Below, piece after piece: positions 33,907 through 40,389 of a stretch of DNA of 40,389 nt (the stretch's first letter is position 1; every line of letters begins with the position of its first letter). Below the pieces are notes generated by a model. That model made no database searches, was not told the DNA's origin, and saw nothing but the letters and a program-made list of their open reading frames with translations. The stretch is taken from the NCBI RefSeq assembly GCF_900107545.1, contig NZ_FNQZ01000021.1, positions 1-40,389 of the forward strand, read 5' to 3'. The position numbers were made by a program, and so were the translations under genes. The DNA is from Pseudobutyrivibrio sp. ACV-2. Its GTDB lineage: Bacteria > Bacillota > Clostridia > Lachnospirales > Lachnospiraceae.

Positions 33907-34494
33907 TTATGAAGCTGCCTGAGATGCATCCTCTTCTTCCTCAGCATCAGTAACTTTATTTTTTGCTGCAATAACCTCAACTACTACCTGTTCAGCGTGT
34001 GTGGTTACTTCAACTTTCTTGTTATTTGATATTGCTAAATCAGCAACTGTGACTGTATCGCCTAGTCTTAGTGAGCTACAATCTATTACGATTTTTTCGA
34101 CTACATCCTCAGCCTTTGCCTTGTAAGCTACTTCAGAAAGCAGTTGCTCTAATACGCCTTCTGTAACAGCATCCTTGTTTTCAAGAACAACTTCAGCTGT
34201 AGCATGGATAACCTCGCCTTTGACAAGCTCCTGAAAATCCATCTCTACAATCTGATGTTTAGCTGCATCATAGTGTAGTTCCTTTAATAACACATTGTAC
34301 TTTTTTCCTTCCAAATCAAGGGTCATCTGAGTATGTCCACTTTTTCTTAGGCTTTCAGCCTCCTTAACCTCGAACTGGAGTGGGATTGATTGCTCGATAT
34401 CTCTACCGAACAGGTTACCTGTAACGTAGCCGTCTCTTCTCAACCTCTTTGCTTTCTTTTCCATGTCACGTCTTTGTACTCTGTAAGTATCCAT
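33907..34494 (-). CDS. rplY: Ribosomal protein bL25 / general stress protein Ctc
   Basis: A 195-residue 50S protein binding 5S rRNA. It has the N-terminal L25 domain (YRVQRRDMEKKAKRLRRDGY and VTGNLFG, with KELHYDAAKHQIVEMDF) and the C-terminal TL5/Ctc beta domain (GVLEQLLSEVAYKA), ending in an acidic tail (DAEEEEDASQAAS). AGGAGG lies directly upstream of the start. Long form as in Firmicutes Ctc. Confidence 0.92.
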   Translation of the reverse strand: MDTYRVQRRDMEKKAKRLRRDGYVTGNLFGRDIEQSIPLQFEVKEAESLRKSGHTQMTLDLEGKKYNVLLKELHYDAAKHQIVEMDFQELVKGEVIHATAEVVLENKDAVTEGVLEQLLSEVAYKAKAEDVVEKIVIDCSSLRLGDTVTVADLAISNNKKVEVTTHAEQVVVEVIAAKNKVTDAEEEEDASQAAS

Positions 34495-34659
34495 TTGTCT
34501 CTTCCTCCTAAAAATACAAATATTTGAGCAGGGAAATTTGCGGAATGTCGATATTCAATTGGCGTTTCGTTTGTTTCTCTTGTTCGACTATGTTATAGCC
34601 CTCTTTCTTTAAATAGTCAAGTGTCAAAAATTATGGTGAAGTATCTTGGCGATATGTAA
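34495..34659. other. Gap upstream of the L25 gene
   Basis: Contains the ribosome site of the L25 gene and AT-rich sequence that must hold its promoter. I see no confident -35/-10 pair and no RNA gene. Confidence 0.3.
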
Positions 34660-34773
34660 TCAGTGCAATATGCAGGCTATGAGGTGGTTTCCGGTCCAAG
34701 GACTACAGGCGATGGTTACTATGAATCTTGTATTGTAGCTATTGAAAATAATCAGATAGAGATTACTATTTGA
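34660..34773 (+). pseudogene. C-terminal gene remnant of unknown origin
   Basis: A 37-residue frame without start, reading [20 protein letters not shown] then [15 protein letters not shown] and a stop at 34773. Its composition is protein-like, similar to the end of a secreted domain, but no family is clear. It ends 12 nt before a second remnant on the opposite strand. Confidence 0.35.
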
Positions 34774-34785
34774 GAGCCTCCCCAT

Positions 34786-35211
34786 CTAGTATTCTCTCTG
34801 ATCAATCAATAGCTCAGAATCATTTTGAGCATATATTTTTTCTTCTGTAATGATTCTAAAAGGCATAGTTTTACCACTCACCAAATCTCGGATAGCCTTC
34901 ATCAGCTGATTTCCAATGAGAGGGTTACATTCTACTGTGCAGTTTAGGTCGCCATTGTTCATGGCTACAAAGGCAGGCTTTGTGGCATCGACTGATATGA
35001 TGATGACATCCTCCCCAGGGATGATTCCGTGTGATTTCAAAGCATCGATAGCGCCGAGAGCCATGTCGTCATTTTGGGCATATATAATGTCTATATCCCA
35101 TTTATGTGATGAGAGATAATTTTCTAAGATTGCTTTGCCACCATCATAAAGGTTGCATTTTTTTAATCTGCGTTTTGCAATAAATAATTTTTTCCAATAA
35201 TCAAATAGAAG
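34786..35211 (-). pseudogene. Sugar ABC transporter substrate-binding protein, C-terminal remnant
   Basis: The minus frame is open from 35211 (after TAG 35212-35214) to TAG 34786-34788, about 141 residues. It matches the second lobe of ribose/galactose-type periplasmic proteins (peripla_BP_4): YDGGKAILENYLSS, then IDIIYAQNDDMALGAIDALK and GEDVIIISVDAT. Signal peptide, lipobox and first lobe are missing, as are the usual ATPase and permease genes. A broken gene. Confidence 0.75.
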
Positions 35212-35226
35212 CTATTTAGACTTGTA

Positions 35227-36042
35227 TCACATGAGTCTTTTATAGATATCAAGCATGCTTTCAATCTGATATTTAAGCAACCATGCAGCATTGTTATATT
35301 CAGTAGTTTTTTTAATTGTTTTAAGAAGTGCAGGATAGTACTCCTCGGTTTCAGTAATCATTCTGTATATTTTTTCACGGCTTAGCCCCCAGGACATGGT
35401 AGTAAGATTGTTGCATCTGTCCATGCACTTTATCAAAGATGCTTTAGGATTATTTTTAATTTTTTCATAGTAAGGGCCAATGATCTCCTTGCGATTTTCA
35501 GGAGTTGTTTTTTTACAGGTTAATAAATCTACAAGTTCCTTGACTTCTTCATCAACAGGAAGACTATCCAACTGCACACCGCAATCTTCTACAACATCGT
35601 GAAGAAGGCTGCCTGCAATAATATCATCCTCAATAATATTCATTGAGAGTGCATGACAGGCAAGATTAAGTGGATGATAAATATATGGAACTGTAGATTT
35701 TTTTCGTATCTGTCCTTCATGAGCATATACTGCAAAATCCACTGCAGCGAGGGTATTCTTGAGCTTGAAGTTTCTAGCAGTTGTCTTGACGAATGTTTTC
35801 ATATGCTCCCAATCATAAATAGCGTCTTTTGTCTTAAATATGTGATTGTTTTCTTCAAGTATGGCGGATACAGAGACATCGAAAATTTCTGCAAGTTTCA
35901 CTAGCTTATCTGTATCTGGTTTATATTCGTTTCGCTCCCAGGAAGACACAGCTTGAAAAGTTACCCCTAAGGCTTCAGCAACTTGTTCTTGTGTTAGATG
36001 TTGTTCTTCTCTATGAAGTTTGATGTTTGAACCTATACTCAT
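35227..36042 (-). CDS. XRE helix-turn-helix fused to an HD domain (small alarmone hydrolase / SpoT-like)
   Basis: Residues ~1-65 form an XRE DNA-binding domain (LTQEQVAEALGVTFQAVSSW). Residues ~85-270 look like the HD hydrolase of RelA/SpoT and MESH1: FAVYAHEGQIRKKSTVPYIY with HPL, the HD pair in LLHDVVEDCG, and a later Asp in KCMDRCNNL. Such enzymes hydrolyse (p)ppGpp or NADPH. There is no synthetase, TGS or ACT domain. Start 36042 is chosen for AAGGAG upstream. The fusion suggests a regulator that senses or removes a nucleotide signal, or an enzyme that represses its own gene. Confidence 0.82.
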   Translation of the reverse strand: MSIGSNIKLHREEQHLTQEQVAEALGVTFQAVSSWERNEYKPDTDKLVKLAEIFDVSVSAILEENNHIFKTKDAIYDWEHMKTFVKTTARNFKLKNTLAAVDFAVYAHEGQIRKKSTVPYIYHPLNLACHALSMNIIEDDIIAGSLLHDVVEDCGVQLDSLPVDEEVKELVDLLTCKKTTPENRKEIIGPYYEKIKNNPKASLIKCMDRCNNLTTMSWGLSREKIYRMITETEEYYPALLKTIKKTTEYNNAAWLLKYQIESMLDIYKRLM

Positions 36043-36341
36043 ATGAACTATCTCCTTATGCATACATGATAAGGTCGAATCTAACTATATTCTATAGAGT
36101 AAATATTTAACTTACAATAAAAAAATCAAGTTACTCTTGATATATTCATACTTGGAGTAGCTTCTACAAATACAGAGAATGGTAAGTAGGTAGCAGTACA
36201 TTTTCATAGTAAAGTTGAAGCTAATTTGAAACTGATCTACTGATGGTACTCACTTTTTAGATTTACAAACATATTTTGCCACGATTCAAAGAGAATATGG
36301 TAGAATTAGTGGCAATAAAATTATTGAAATGGAGAATAAAA
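36043..36341. other. Divergent gap before the DUF4430 gene
   Basis: About 300 nt with promoters in both directions presumably inside. I looked for a cobalamin riboswitch (B12 box) because of the downstream transporter and did not find one. Short open stretches here look non-coding. Confidence 0.3.
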
Positions 36342-36764
36342 ATGCAAAAGAAAAAATCAAAAATAGTAGTAATAAGCGGGTTAATCCTTGTTGCCCTGAT
36401 TGCAGTATTTACAATCTGTTACAATGTATTTTCTGCAAAACCATCAGAAGGCAGCAAAAATGTAGTAATCGAGGTAGTAAATAGCACAGGTGCTAAGGCA
36501 GACTATGAACTAAGTACAGATGCAGAGTATTTAAAGGATGCGATGGATGAGTTAGCTGAAAACAATGACAGCTTTTCTTACAGTGGCACAGATGGTGACT
36601 ATGGAATCATGGTAGAAGTTGTGAATGGTGAGCAGGCTATTTATGCTGAGGATAATGCTTATTGGGCACTTTATGTAAATGGTGATTATGGTCAGTACAG
36701 TGCAAATCAACAGCCAGTAGTTGACGGTGACACCTACACATGGATATACGAGAAAGCTAATTAG
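36342..36764 (+). CDS. DUF4430-domain membrane-anchored protein
   Basis: A 140-residue protein with an N-terminal helix (IVVISGLILVALIAVFTICY) and a DUF4430 domain (~45-140; STDAEYLKDAMDELAE, NAYWALYVNGDYGQYSANQQ, DTYTWIYEK). DUF4430 is related to the beta domain of transcobalamin/intrinsic factor. Start 36342 follows GGAG. It ends 4 nt before an ECF S-component gene, so it is probably an extracellular vitamin-capturing partner of that transporter. Confidence 0.85.
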   Translation: MQKKKSKIVVISGLILVALIAVFTICYNVFSAKPSEGSKNVVIEVVNSTGAKADYELSTDAEYLKDAMDELAENNDSFSYSGTDGDYGIMVEVVNGEQAIYAEDNAYWALYVNGDYGQYSANQQPVVDGDTYTWIYEKAN

Positions 36765-36768
36765 TTAA

Positions 36769-37281
36769 ATGCAGAAAAGACTTACTACTAAAGATATAGC
36801 TGTTATCGGCTTAATGGTAGCTATAATTGAGACATGCAAATTTGCTCTAAGCTTTGCACCAAATATCGAGCTGACAACATTTTGGTTGATTATGTTTACA
36901 AGGCGTATCGGTAAAAAAGTTGCTTTAATAGTGCCAGTATTGATACTTGTTGAGGGTATGATGTATGGCATAAATACATGGTGGATTATGTATTTATATA
37001 TTTGGCCTTTGCTTGTGATTTTGGCATATCTTTTTAGAAATGTTGAATCAGCCTTATTTTGGGCTATTTTTGCAGGAATATTTGGCCTTTGTTTTGGAAT
37101 GCTGTGTTCTATTACATACTTTTTTATTGGTATGAGGGATGGCGGAATCATAGGAGGATTTAATACAGCATTTCCCTGGTGGATTTCAGGGATTATATGG
37201 GACATGGTTCATTGCGCTGGTAATTTTGTTTTAATGCTGATTTTGTATTATCCAATTGATAATGTAATGAAAACCAGGTAG
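36769..37281 (+). CDS. ECF transporter S-component (putative corrinoid/vitamin)
   Basis: A 170-residue membrane protein with about five to six helices (IAVIGLMVAIIETCKFAL at the start, FVLMLILYYPI at the end), with the conserved early Arg/Lys and Ala-Ile pattern of energy-coupling factor substrate-binding subunits. It would share a common EcfAA'T module encoded elsewhere. Pairing with DUF4430 points to cobalamin or a similar ligand (CblT-like); this is inferred. Start without a strong ribosome site, 4 nt after the previous stop, indicates coupling. Confidence 0.78.
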   Translation: MQKRLTTKDIAVIGLMVAIIETCKFALSFAPNIELTTFWLIMFTRRIGKKVALIVPVLILVEGMMYGINTWWIMYLYIWPLLVILAYLFRNVESALFWAIFAGIFGLCFGMLCSITYFFIGMRDGGIIGGFNTAFPWWISGIIWDMVHCAGNFVLMLILYYPIDNVMKTR

Positions 37282-37392
37282 CACATAATGGAATTGGAAG
37301 AATGTTAGAATAAGAGTTTTTCATCTTATGGAATCAATAACTGCGAAATTAAGAGATATGATTTTTATAGAAGGAAAGGACAAAAAATAATA

Positions 37393-38082
37393 ATGAAGAA
37401 AATATTATTTATAGGCAACAGCCACACCTATATGAACGATATGCCTGAACTTACAAGGCAAATGATTGAAAACATAACAGGAGAAGACTGCCAGGTATTT
37501 ATGTTGGCGTATTCTGCCAGGACTTTGAAATGGCATATGGAGGAAGAATATTTTTCTGAGCGATTCAACATTCTCTATGGGCATTATGACTATTGTGTTA
37601 TTCAAGAGTATGCTCATCCACTACCTGATTTTGATGATACTGTAAAGTTCGCTCATGATATAATAGAACTGTGCAAGAAGGTTAATACAACACCTATCAT
37701 ATTTGAAACCTGGTCTGAAAAAGAAAAACCGGAAAATCAGCAGGAAATGAATCGTAGATATAGAAAAATAGCTACTGATGAAAGCATTACACTTGCTCCT
37801 GTAGGAGAAGTCTGGAGCAATGTTCTAAGAGAAATAAATGATATTCCTGGTGCTGATTTGTATTATAAAGATGGTGCACATGCATCTGCTTTAGGTGATT
37901 ACCTGGTTTCTATGGTTTTAGCAAAAGCGATAACAGGAAAGCTACCGGATTCTTCATTTAAATCTGCCTATGACTTTACATTACCAGATGATGATTGGAA
38001 TCATGTAAAGGTAGAAATAGAAGATGAGAAAGTCGCAATACCTGAAAATCTTGTAAATATAATCAGAAGTAACGTAGGGTAA
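37393..38082 (+). CDS. Cytosolic SGNH/GDSL-like hydrolase
   Basis: A 229-residue single-domain protein with block I ILFIGNSHTYMNDM (Ser), DYCVIQEYAHP (block III-like) and the Asp/His block YYKDGAHASALGDYL. No signal peptide. It shares the GNS-type and DxxH pattern with the secreted SGNH protein at 22769-25444 but is much shorter. Probably an esterase or lipase-like hydrolase. AAGGAAAGGA lies upstream. Confidence 0.82.
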   Translation: MKKILFIGNSHTYMNDMPELTRQMIENITGEDCQVFMLAYSARTLKWHMEEEYFSERFNILYGHYDYCVIQEYAHPLPDFDDTVKFAHDIIELCKKVNTTPIIFETWSEKEKPENQQEMNRRYRKIATDESITLAPVGEVWSNVLREINDIPGADLYYKDGAHASALGDYLVSMVLAKAITGKLPDSSFKSAYDFTLPDDDWNHVKVEIEDEKVAIPENLVNIIRSNVG

Positions 38083-38211
38083 TTTATGTATTTTCGAATC
38101 AGAAGATCAGATAAAAAACACAAATCCAAAACAAACTAAGCTTGCAAAGCATACTTTTATCTTTATAGATTTCCTGCCAATGGTATTTGGCGGAAAGGAA
38201 ATAATAAATGC

Positions 38212-38397
38212 ATGGTTCATTCCAATAGTAATGTTTATAAAAACATATTGCATTTGGCGGAATTGAAGAGATTGGCTGGAGATATTTCTTTCAGTGCTCT
38301 ATGTAAAGACAAAGAATCTATGGCTATGTGTAATGACACATTCTCTATTATTGATGTAAAGAAAAATATATTGATGAGGACAATTAAATATGGCTGA
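38212..38397 (+). CDS. Small hypothetical ORF overlapping mazG
   Basis: A 61-residue frame (VYKNILHLAELKRLAGDISF, ALCKDKESMAMCND) whose stop overlaps the mazG start by 8 nt. The ribosome site is weak (GGAAA, ~14 nt upstream). A second open frame (38078-38259 area, FIFIDFLPMVFGGKEIINAW) overlaps it in another phase. This could be a frameshifted gene remnant rather than a functional gene. Confidence 0.3.
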   Translation: MVHSNSNVYKNILHLAELKRLAGDISFSALCKDKESMAMCNDTFSIIDVKKNILMRTIKYG

Positions 38398-38863
38398 GAT
38401 AGATAGATTAAAAGAAATCGTAGAAACACTTAGAAGTGAAAACGGCTGTCCATGGGATAGGGCGCAAACTCATGAAAGTTTAAAACCTGGATGTATAGAA
38501 GAAGCTGCTGAAGCCATTAATGGTATTAATAACTATATCAAGACAGGCGATGCAGAAAATCTTAAGGAAGAATTAGGCGATTTGCTCCTACAGGTAATGT
38601 TTCATTCAGTAATAGCAGAAGAGGAGGGCTTGTTTACTTTTGATGAAGTAGCAAAGACTGTGTCTGAAAAGATGGTAAGACGCCACCCTCATGTTTTTGC
38701 TGGAGTAACCTATAACTCAAAGGAAGAACAACATTCTGCCTGGGAAGAAATAAAGAAGCAAGAAAAAGAAGGTAAAGAATGGTTTGCCGATACGCTTCCA
38801 GAAGCTTTTGAGGAAGCCAAAGAGCTTATCGAAAGGGCTAAAGAGCGGAAGGGGTATAAGTAA
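38390..38863 (+). CDS. mazG: MazG-type nucleoside triphosphate pyrophosphohydrolase
   Basis: Converts NTPs or dNTPs to NMPs, a housecleaning role. The 157-residue single-domain form has GCPWDRAQTHESLKPGCIEE (EExxE Mg site), NLKEELGDLLLQVMFH (ExxD site) and EKMVRRHPHVF. E. coli MazG has two such domains; one is normal here. GAGG upstream; the stop overlaps the next start (TAATG). Confidence 0.94.
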   Translation: MAEIDRLKEIVETLRSENGCPWDRAQTHESLKPGCIEEAAEAINGINNYIKTGDAENLKEELGDLLLQVMFHSVIAEEEGLFTFDEVAKTVSEKMVRRHPHVFAGVTYNSKEEQHSAWEEIKKQEKEGKEWFADTLPEAFEEAKELIERAKERKGYK

Positions 38864-39603
38864 TGAAAAAGTTGAGATTTATATATGCTTTCCTGGCTAT
38901 TATCTCATTATTATATTCCGTAGCCGTATATATGGTAGGAAGCGGTACTTTTTCATTTATCATTTGGATTTTCGCAGCTTTCTTTTTTGAATTTTTATAT
39001 ATAATGGACAAGAAAAATATATGGCCTAAAGTTCCTAAAATTTTGAGATATGCATTTAGAACTATAGTGACGATTGGACTTACTGTTTTCGTCATTTGCC
39101 AAGGCTGTATTCTTACTCAGTTTTTTGCAAAGGGCGACTCGGGGGCTGATTATATAATCGTGTTAGGTGCACAGATGAGAGATTGGGGCCCAAGTGTAGT
39201 CTATAAAGCCAGACTTGATTCTGCTAAAGAATATTTAAATGATAATCCAGACACAAAGGTGATTGTTACTGGGGGTCAGGGAATTAACGAATCTATATCT
39301 GAAGGTGAAGGTGGGAAAATCTATCTTGTAGAGCAGGGTATCAGAGAGGATAGGATTTTGATAGAAAATGATTCTCTTGATACAGATGAAAATATTAGTA
39401 ATGCTTTAATGCTCATAGATACTGATGATGATATGAAGATAGGTATTGTAACAAATAATTTTCATGTGTTCAGAGGCGTAATGATAGCCAAGAGATATAC
39501 TGATGCAAAAGTTTCAGGCATTGCAGCTTATACTGAATATCAGTACCTTCCTAACAACATGGTTAGAGAAACCTTTGGTATTTTAAAAAATATATTTAAA
39601 TAA
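38863..39603 (+). CDS. YdcF/DUF218 membrane protein
   Basis: A 246-residue protein with three N-terminal helices (FIYAFLAIISLLYSVAVYMV, FIIWIFAAFFFEFLYIM, TIVTIGLTVFVICQ) and a DUF218 domain (DYIIVLGAQMRDWGPS, VIVTGGQG, GIVTNNFHVFRGVMIAK). Family members such as SanA/ElyC act in cell-envelope upkeep. It overlaps the mazG stop by one base. A terminator follows at 39708. Confidence 0.9.
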   Translation: MKKLRFIYAFLAIISLLYSVAVYMVGSGTFSFIIWIFAAFFFEFLYIMDKKNIWPKVPKILRYAFRTIVTIGLTVFVICQGCILTQFFAKGDSGADYIIVLGAQMRDWGPSVVYKARLDSAKEYLNDNPDTKVIVTGGQGINESISEGEGGKIYLVEQGIREDRILIENDSLDTDENISNALMLIDTDDDMKIGIVTNNFHVFRGVMIAKRYTDAKVSGIAAYTEYQYLPNNMVRETFGILKNIFK

Positions 39604-39707
39604 ATTCATTTTAAATTACAGGTTCATCGATATTTATCATGTATACTATATGATTCAAAAGATAATTGATTAAGTAGAGGATACCTATCTGTGTTAGATC
39701 AAGACTG

Positions 39708-39739
39708 GCAACCATTCGTATTGAGTGGTTGCGTTTTTT
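39708..39739 (+). terminator. Terminator between the ydcF-like gene and the rRNA promoter
   Basis: 10-bp stem GCAACCATTC / GAGTGGTTGC (one G-U), 5-nt loop, then GTTTTTT. Confidence 0.88.
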
Positions 39740-40124
39740 CTTATTTCAAATTAGGGTTTTCATTATCTATATAGAAGTATTACAAAGCATATATTTGATA
39801 AATACATTGGACAATCAAAAATGTGTTCCTTCTATACTATATGAGGAACCAAATATTAGGCAGTAATTAACGCAAATAAGAATTGTGAAAATTATTAACA
39901 CAATTCTAATAACTAAAGTTTTTTGGGTGAATAGATGTACTTTAGAAAATGGCGAAAAATCTGTTGACTTTAGTAATTTAGGATGATACTATAATCGAGC
40001 ACTGAGGGACAGCAAGTCACACAGAGCAATACAAATAAATGAAGATTGATAACTGAACAGTGAAACAAACCTTGAATTAATACAAGTTATTTATAGTTAA
40101 CATGTATCCTTGAAATTCATTTAA
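39740..40124 (+). other. rRNA operon upstream region and early leader
   Basis: No ORF. It holds a short inverted repeat GTTCCT…AGGAAC (~39825-39850), A/T-rich DNA suited to an UP element, the promoter at 39964-39995 and the first part of the leader. Confidence 0.4.
39964..39995 (+). promoter_or_regulatory. Likely rRNA operon promoter
   Basis: TTGACT at 39964-39969 with TACTAT (39987-39992, spacer 17) or TATAAT (39990-39995, spacer 20). Either gives a leader of about 270-280 nt to the 16S start. Confidence 0.6.
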
Positions 40125-40268
40125 GTTTCTTAAAGAAACGAAACCTTTATTAAGCAAATATGAATTCTTGAATTCATATTCTAGTAAGAATCTTTGATTC
40201 TTACATTTACAGTAAACAAGTCAGTTTTGTGCTGACCTGGAATTGAACTCAAGTAACTTCGGTTACTT
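40125..40268 (+). repeat. Five successive hairpins in the rRNA leader
   Basis: 40125-40139 (GTTTCTT/AAGAAAC), 40157-40180 (AATATGAATTC/GAATTCATATT, 11 bp, 2-nt centre), 40184-40204 (GTAAGAATC/GATTCTTAC), 40220-40236 (GTCAG/CTGAC) and 40251-40268 (AAGTAAC-TTCG-GTTACTT). All arms are perfect. The last ends within ~10 nt of the 16S start. Confidence 0.9.
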
Positions 40269-40274
40269 ACATAT

Positions 40275-40389
<115 letters not shown>

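Noticed and set aside
36043-36341. Cobalamin riboswitch before the DUF4430/ECF genes
   Set aside because: No B12-box-like sequence or matching fold could be found by eye.
36765-37205. 146-residue minus ORF opposite the ECF S-component
   Set aside because: Antisense shadow; the plus frame has the membrane-protein pattern and coupling to the DUF4430 gene.
40125-40268. CRISPR array
   Set aside because: The stems all differ in sequence; there is no repeated unit or regular spacer.

Overview
The window looks like the chromosome of a rumen/gut Lachnospiraceae bacterium of the Butyrivibrio/Pseudobutyrivibrio group. The basis is an AT-rich genome, a secreted GH10 xylanase plus GH43 arabinofuranosidase with Lys/Pro/Thr/Glu linkers, a BspA-type leucine-rich C-terminal module on a surface protein, and the first ~115 nt of a 16S rRNA of clostridial type at the right edge. 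The species call is by eye only.

Layout. 1-191: start of a DDE transposase on the minus strand. 444-2516: a dCache chemoreceptor interrupted by an in-frame TAG inside its first membrane helix. 2556-3446: three gene remnants (histidine kinase C-terminus, heavy-metal domain N-terminus, glutathione peroxidase C-terminus). 3527-6136: pdxS-pdxT (PLP synthase), divergent from a decayed PdxR/MocR regulator. 6321-10884: a two-gene xylan-degrading operon whose products share an almost identical 894-nt lectin + CBM tail. 11093-11815: small membrane protein plus XRE regulator pair. 11967-14237: lon with a CIRCE-like element upstream. 14445-15389: a stand-alone, probably shortened FIST sensor protein.

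15619-20779 is the most unusual block: a NitT/TauT-type ABC transporter (lipoprotein, permease, ATPase), a CooS carbon monoxide dehydrogenase with a His-rich N-terminus and an Asp where a C-cluster cysteine is expected, and two tandem paralogous small proteins sharing CX3CX2CX2C. The tight order suggests one operon handling CO/CO2 chemistry with its own solute importer, possible Ni-binding tail and new small metal-binding accessory proteins.

20794-40389: a PIN/NYN-like protein and a LysR regulator; a secreted SGNH hydrolase with LRR tail; a J-domain protein framed by repeats found again 4 kb away; a condensation-type acyltransferase; an acidic membrane-anchored protein; GNAT; HAD; an RsiV/PdaC-like lipoprotein; a macrodomain protein; ribosomal protein L25/Ctc; two more gene remnants; an XRE-HD (small alarmone hydrolase-like) fusion; a DUF4430 protein with an ECF S-component; an SGNH hydrolase; MazG; a YdcF-like membrane protein; and the promoter and hairpin-rich leader of an rRNA operon. 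No tRNA genes or CRISPR arrays were seen.
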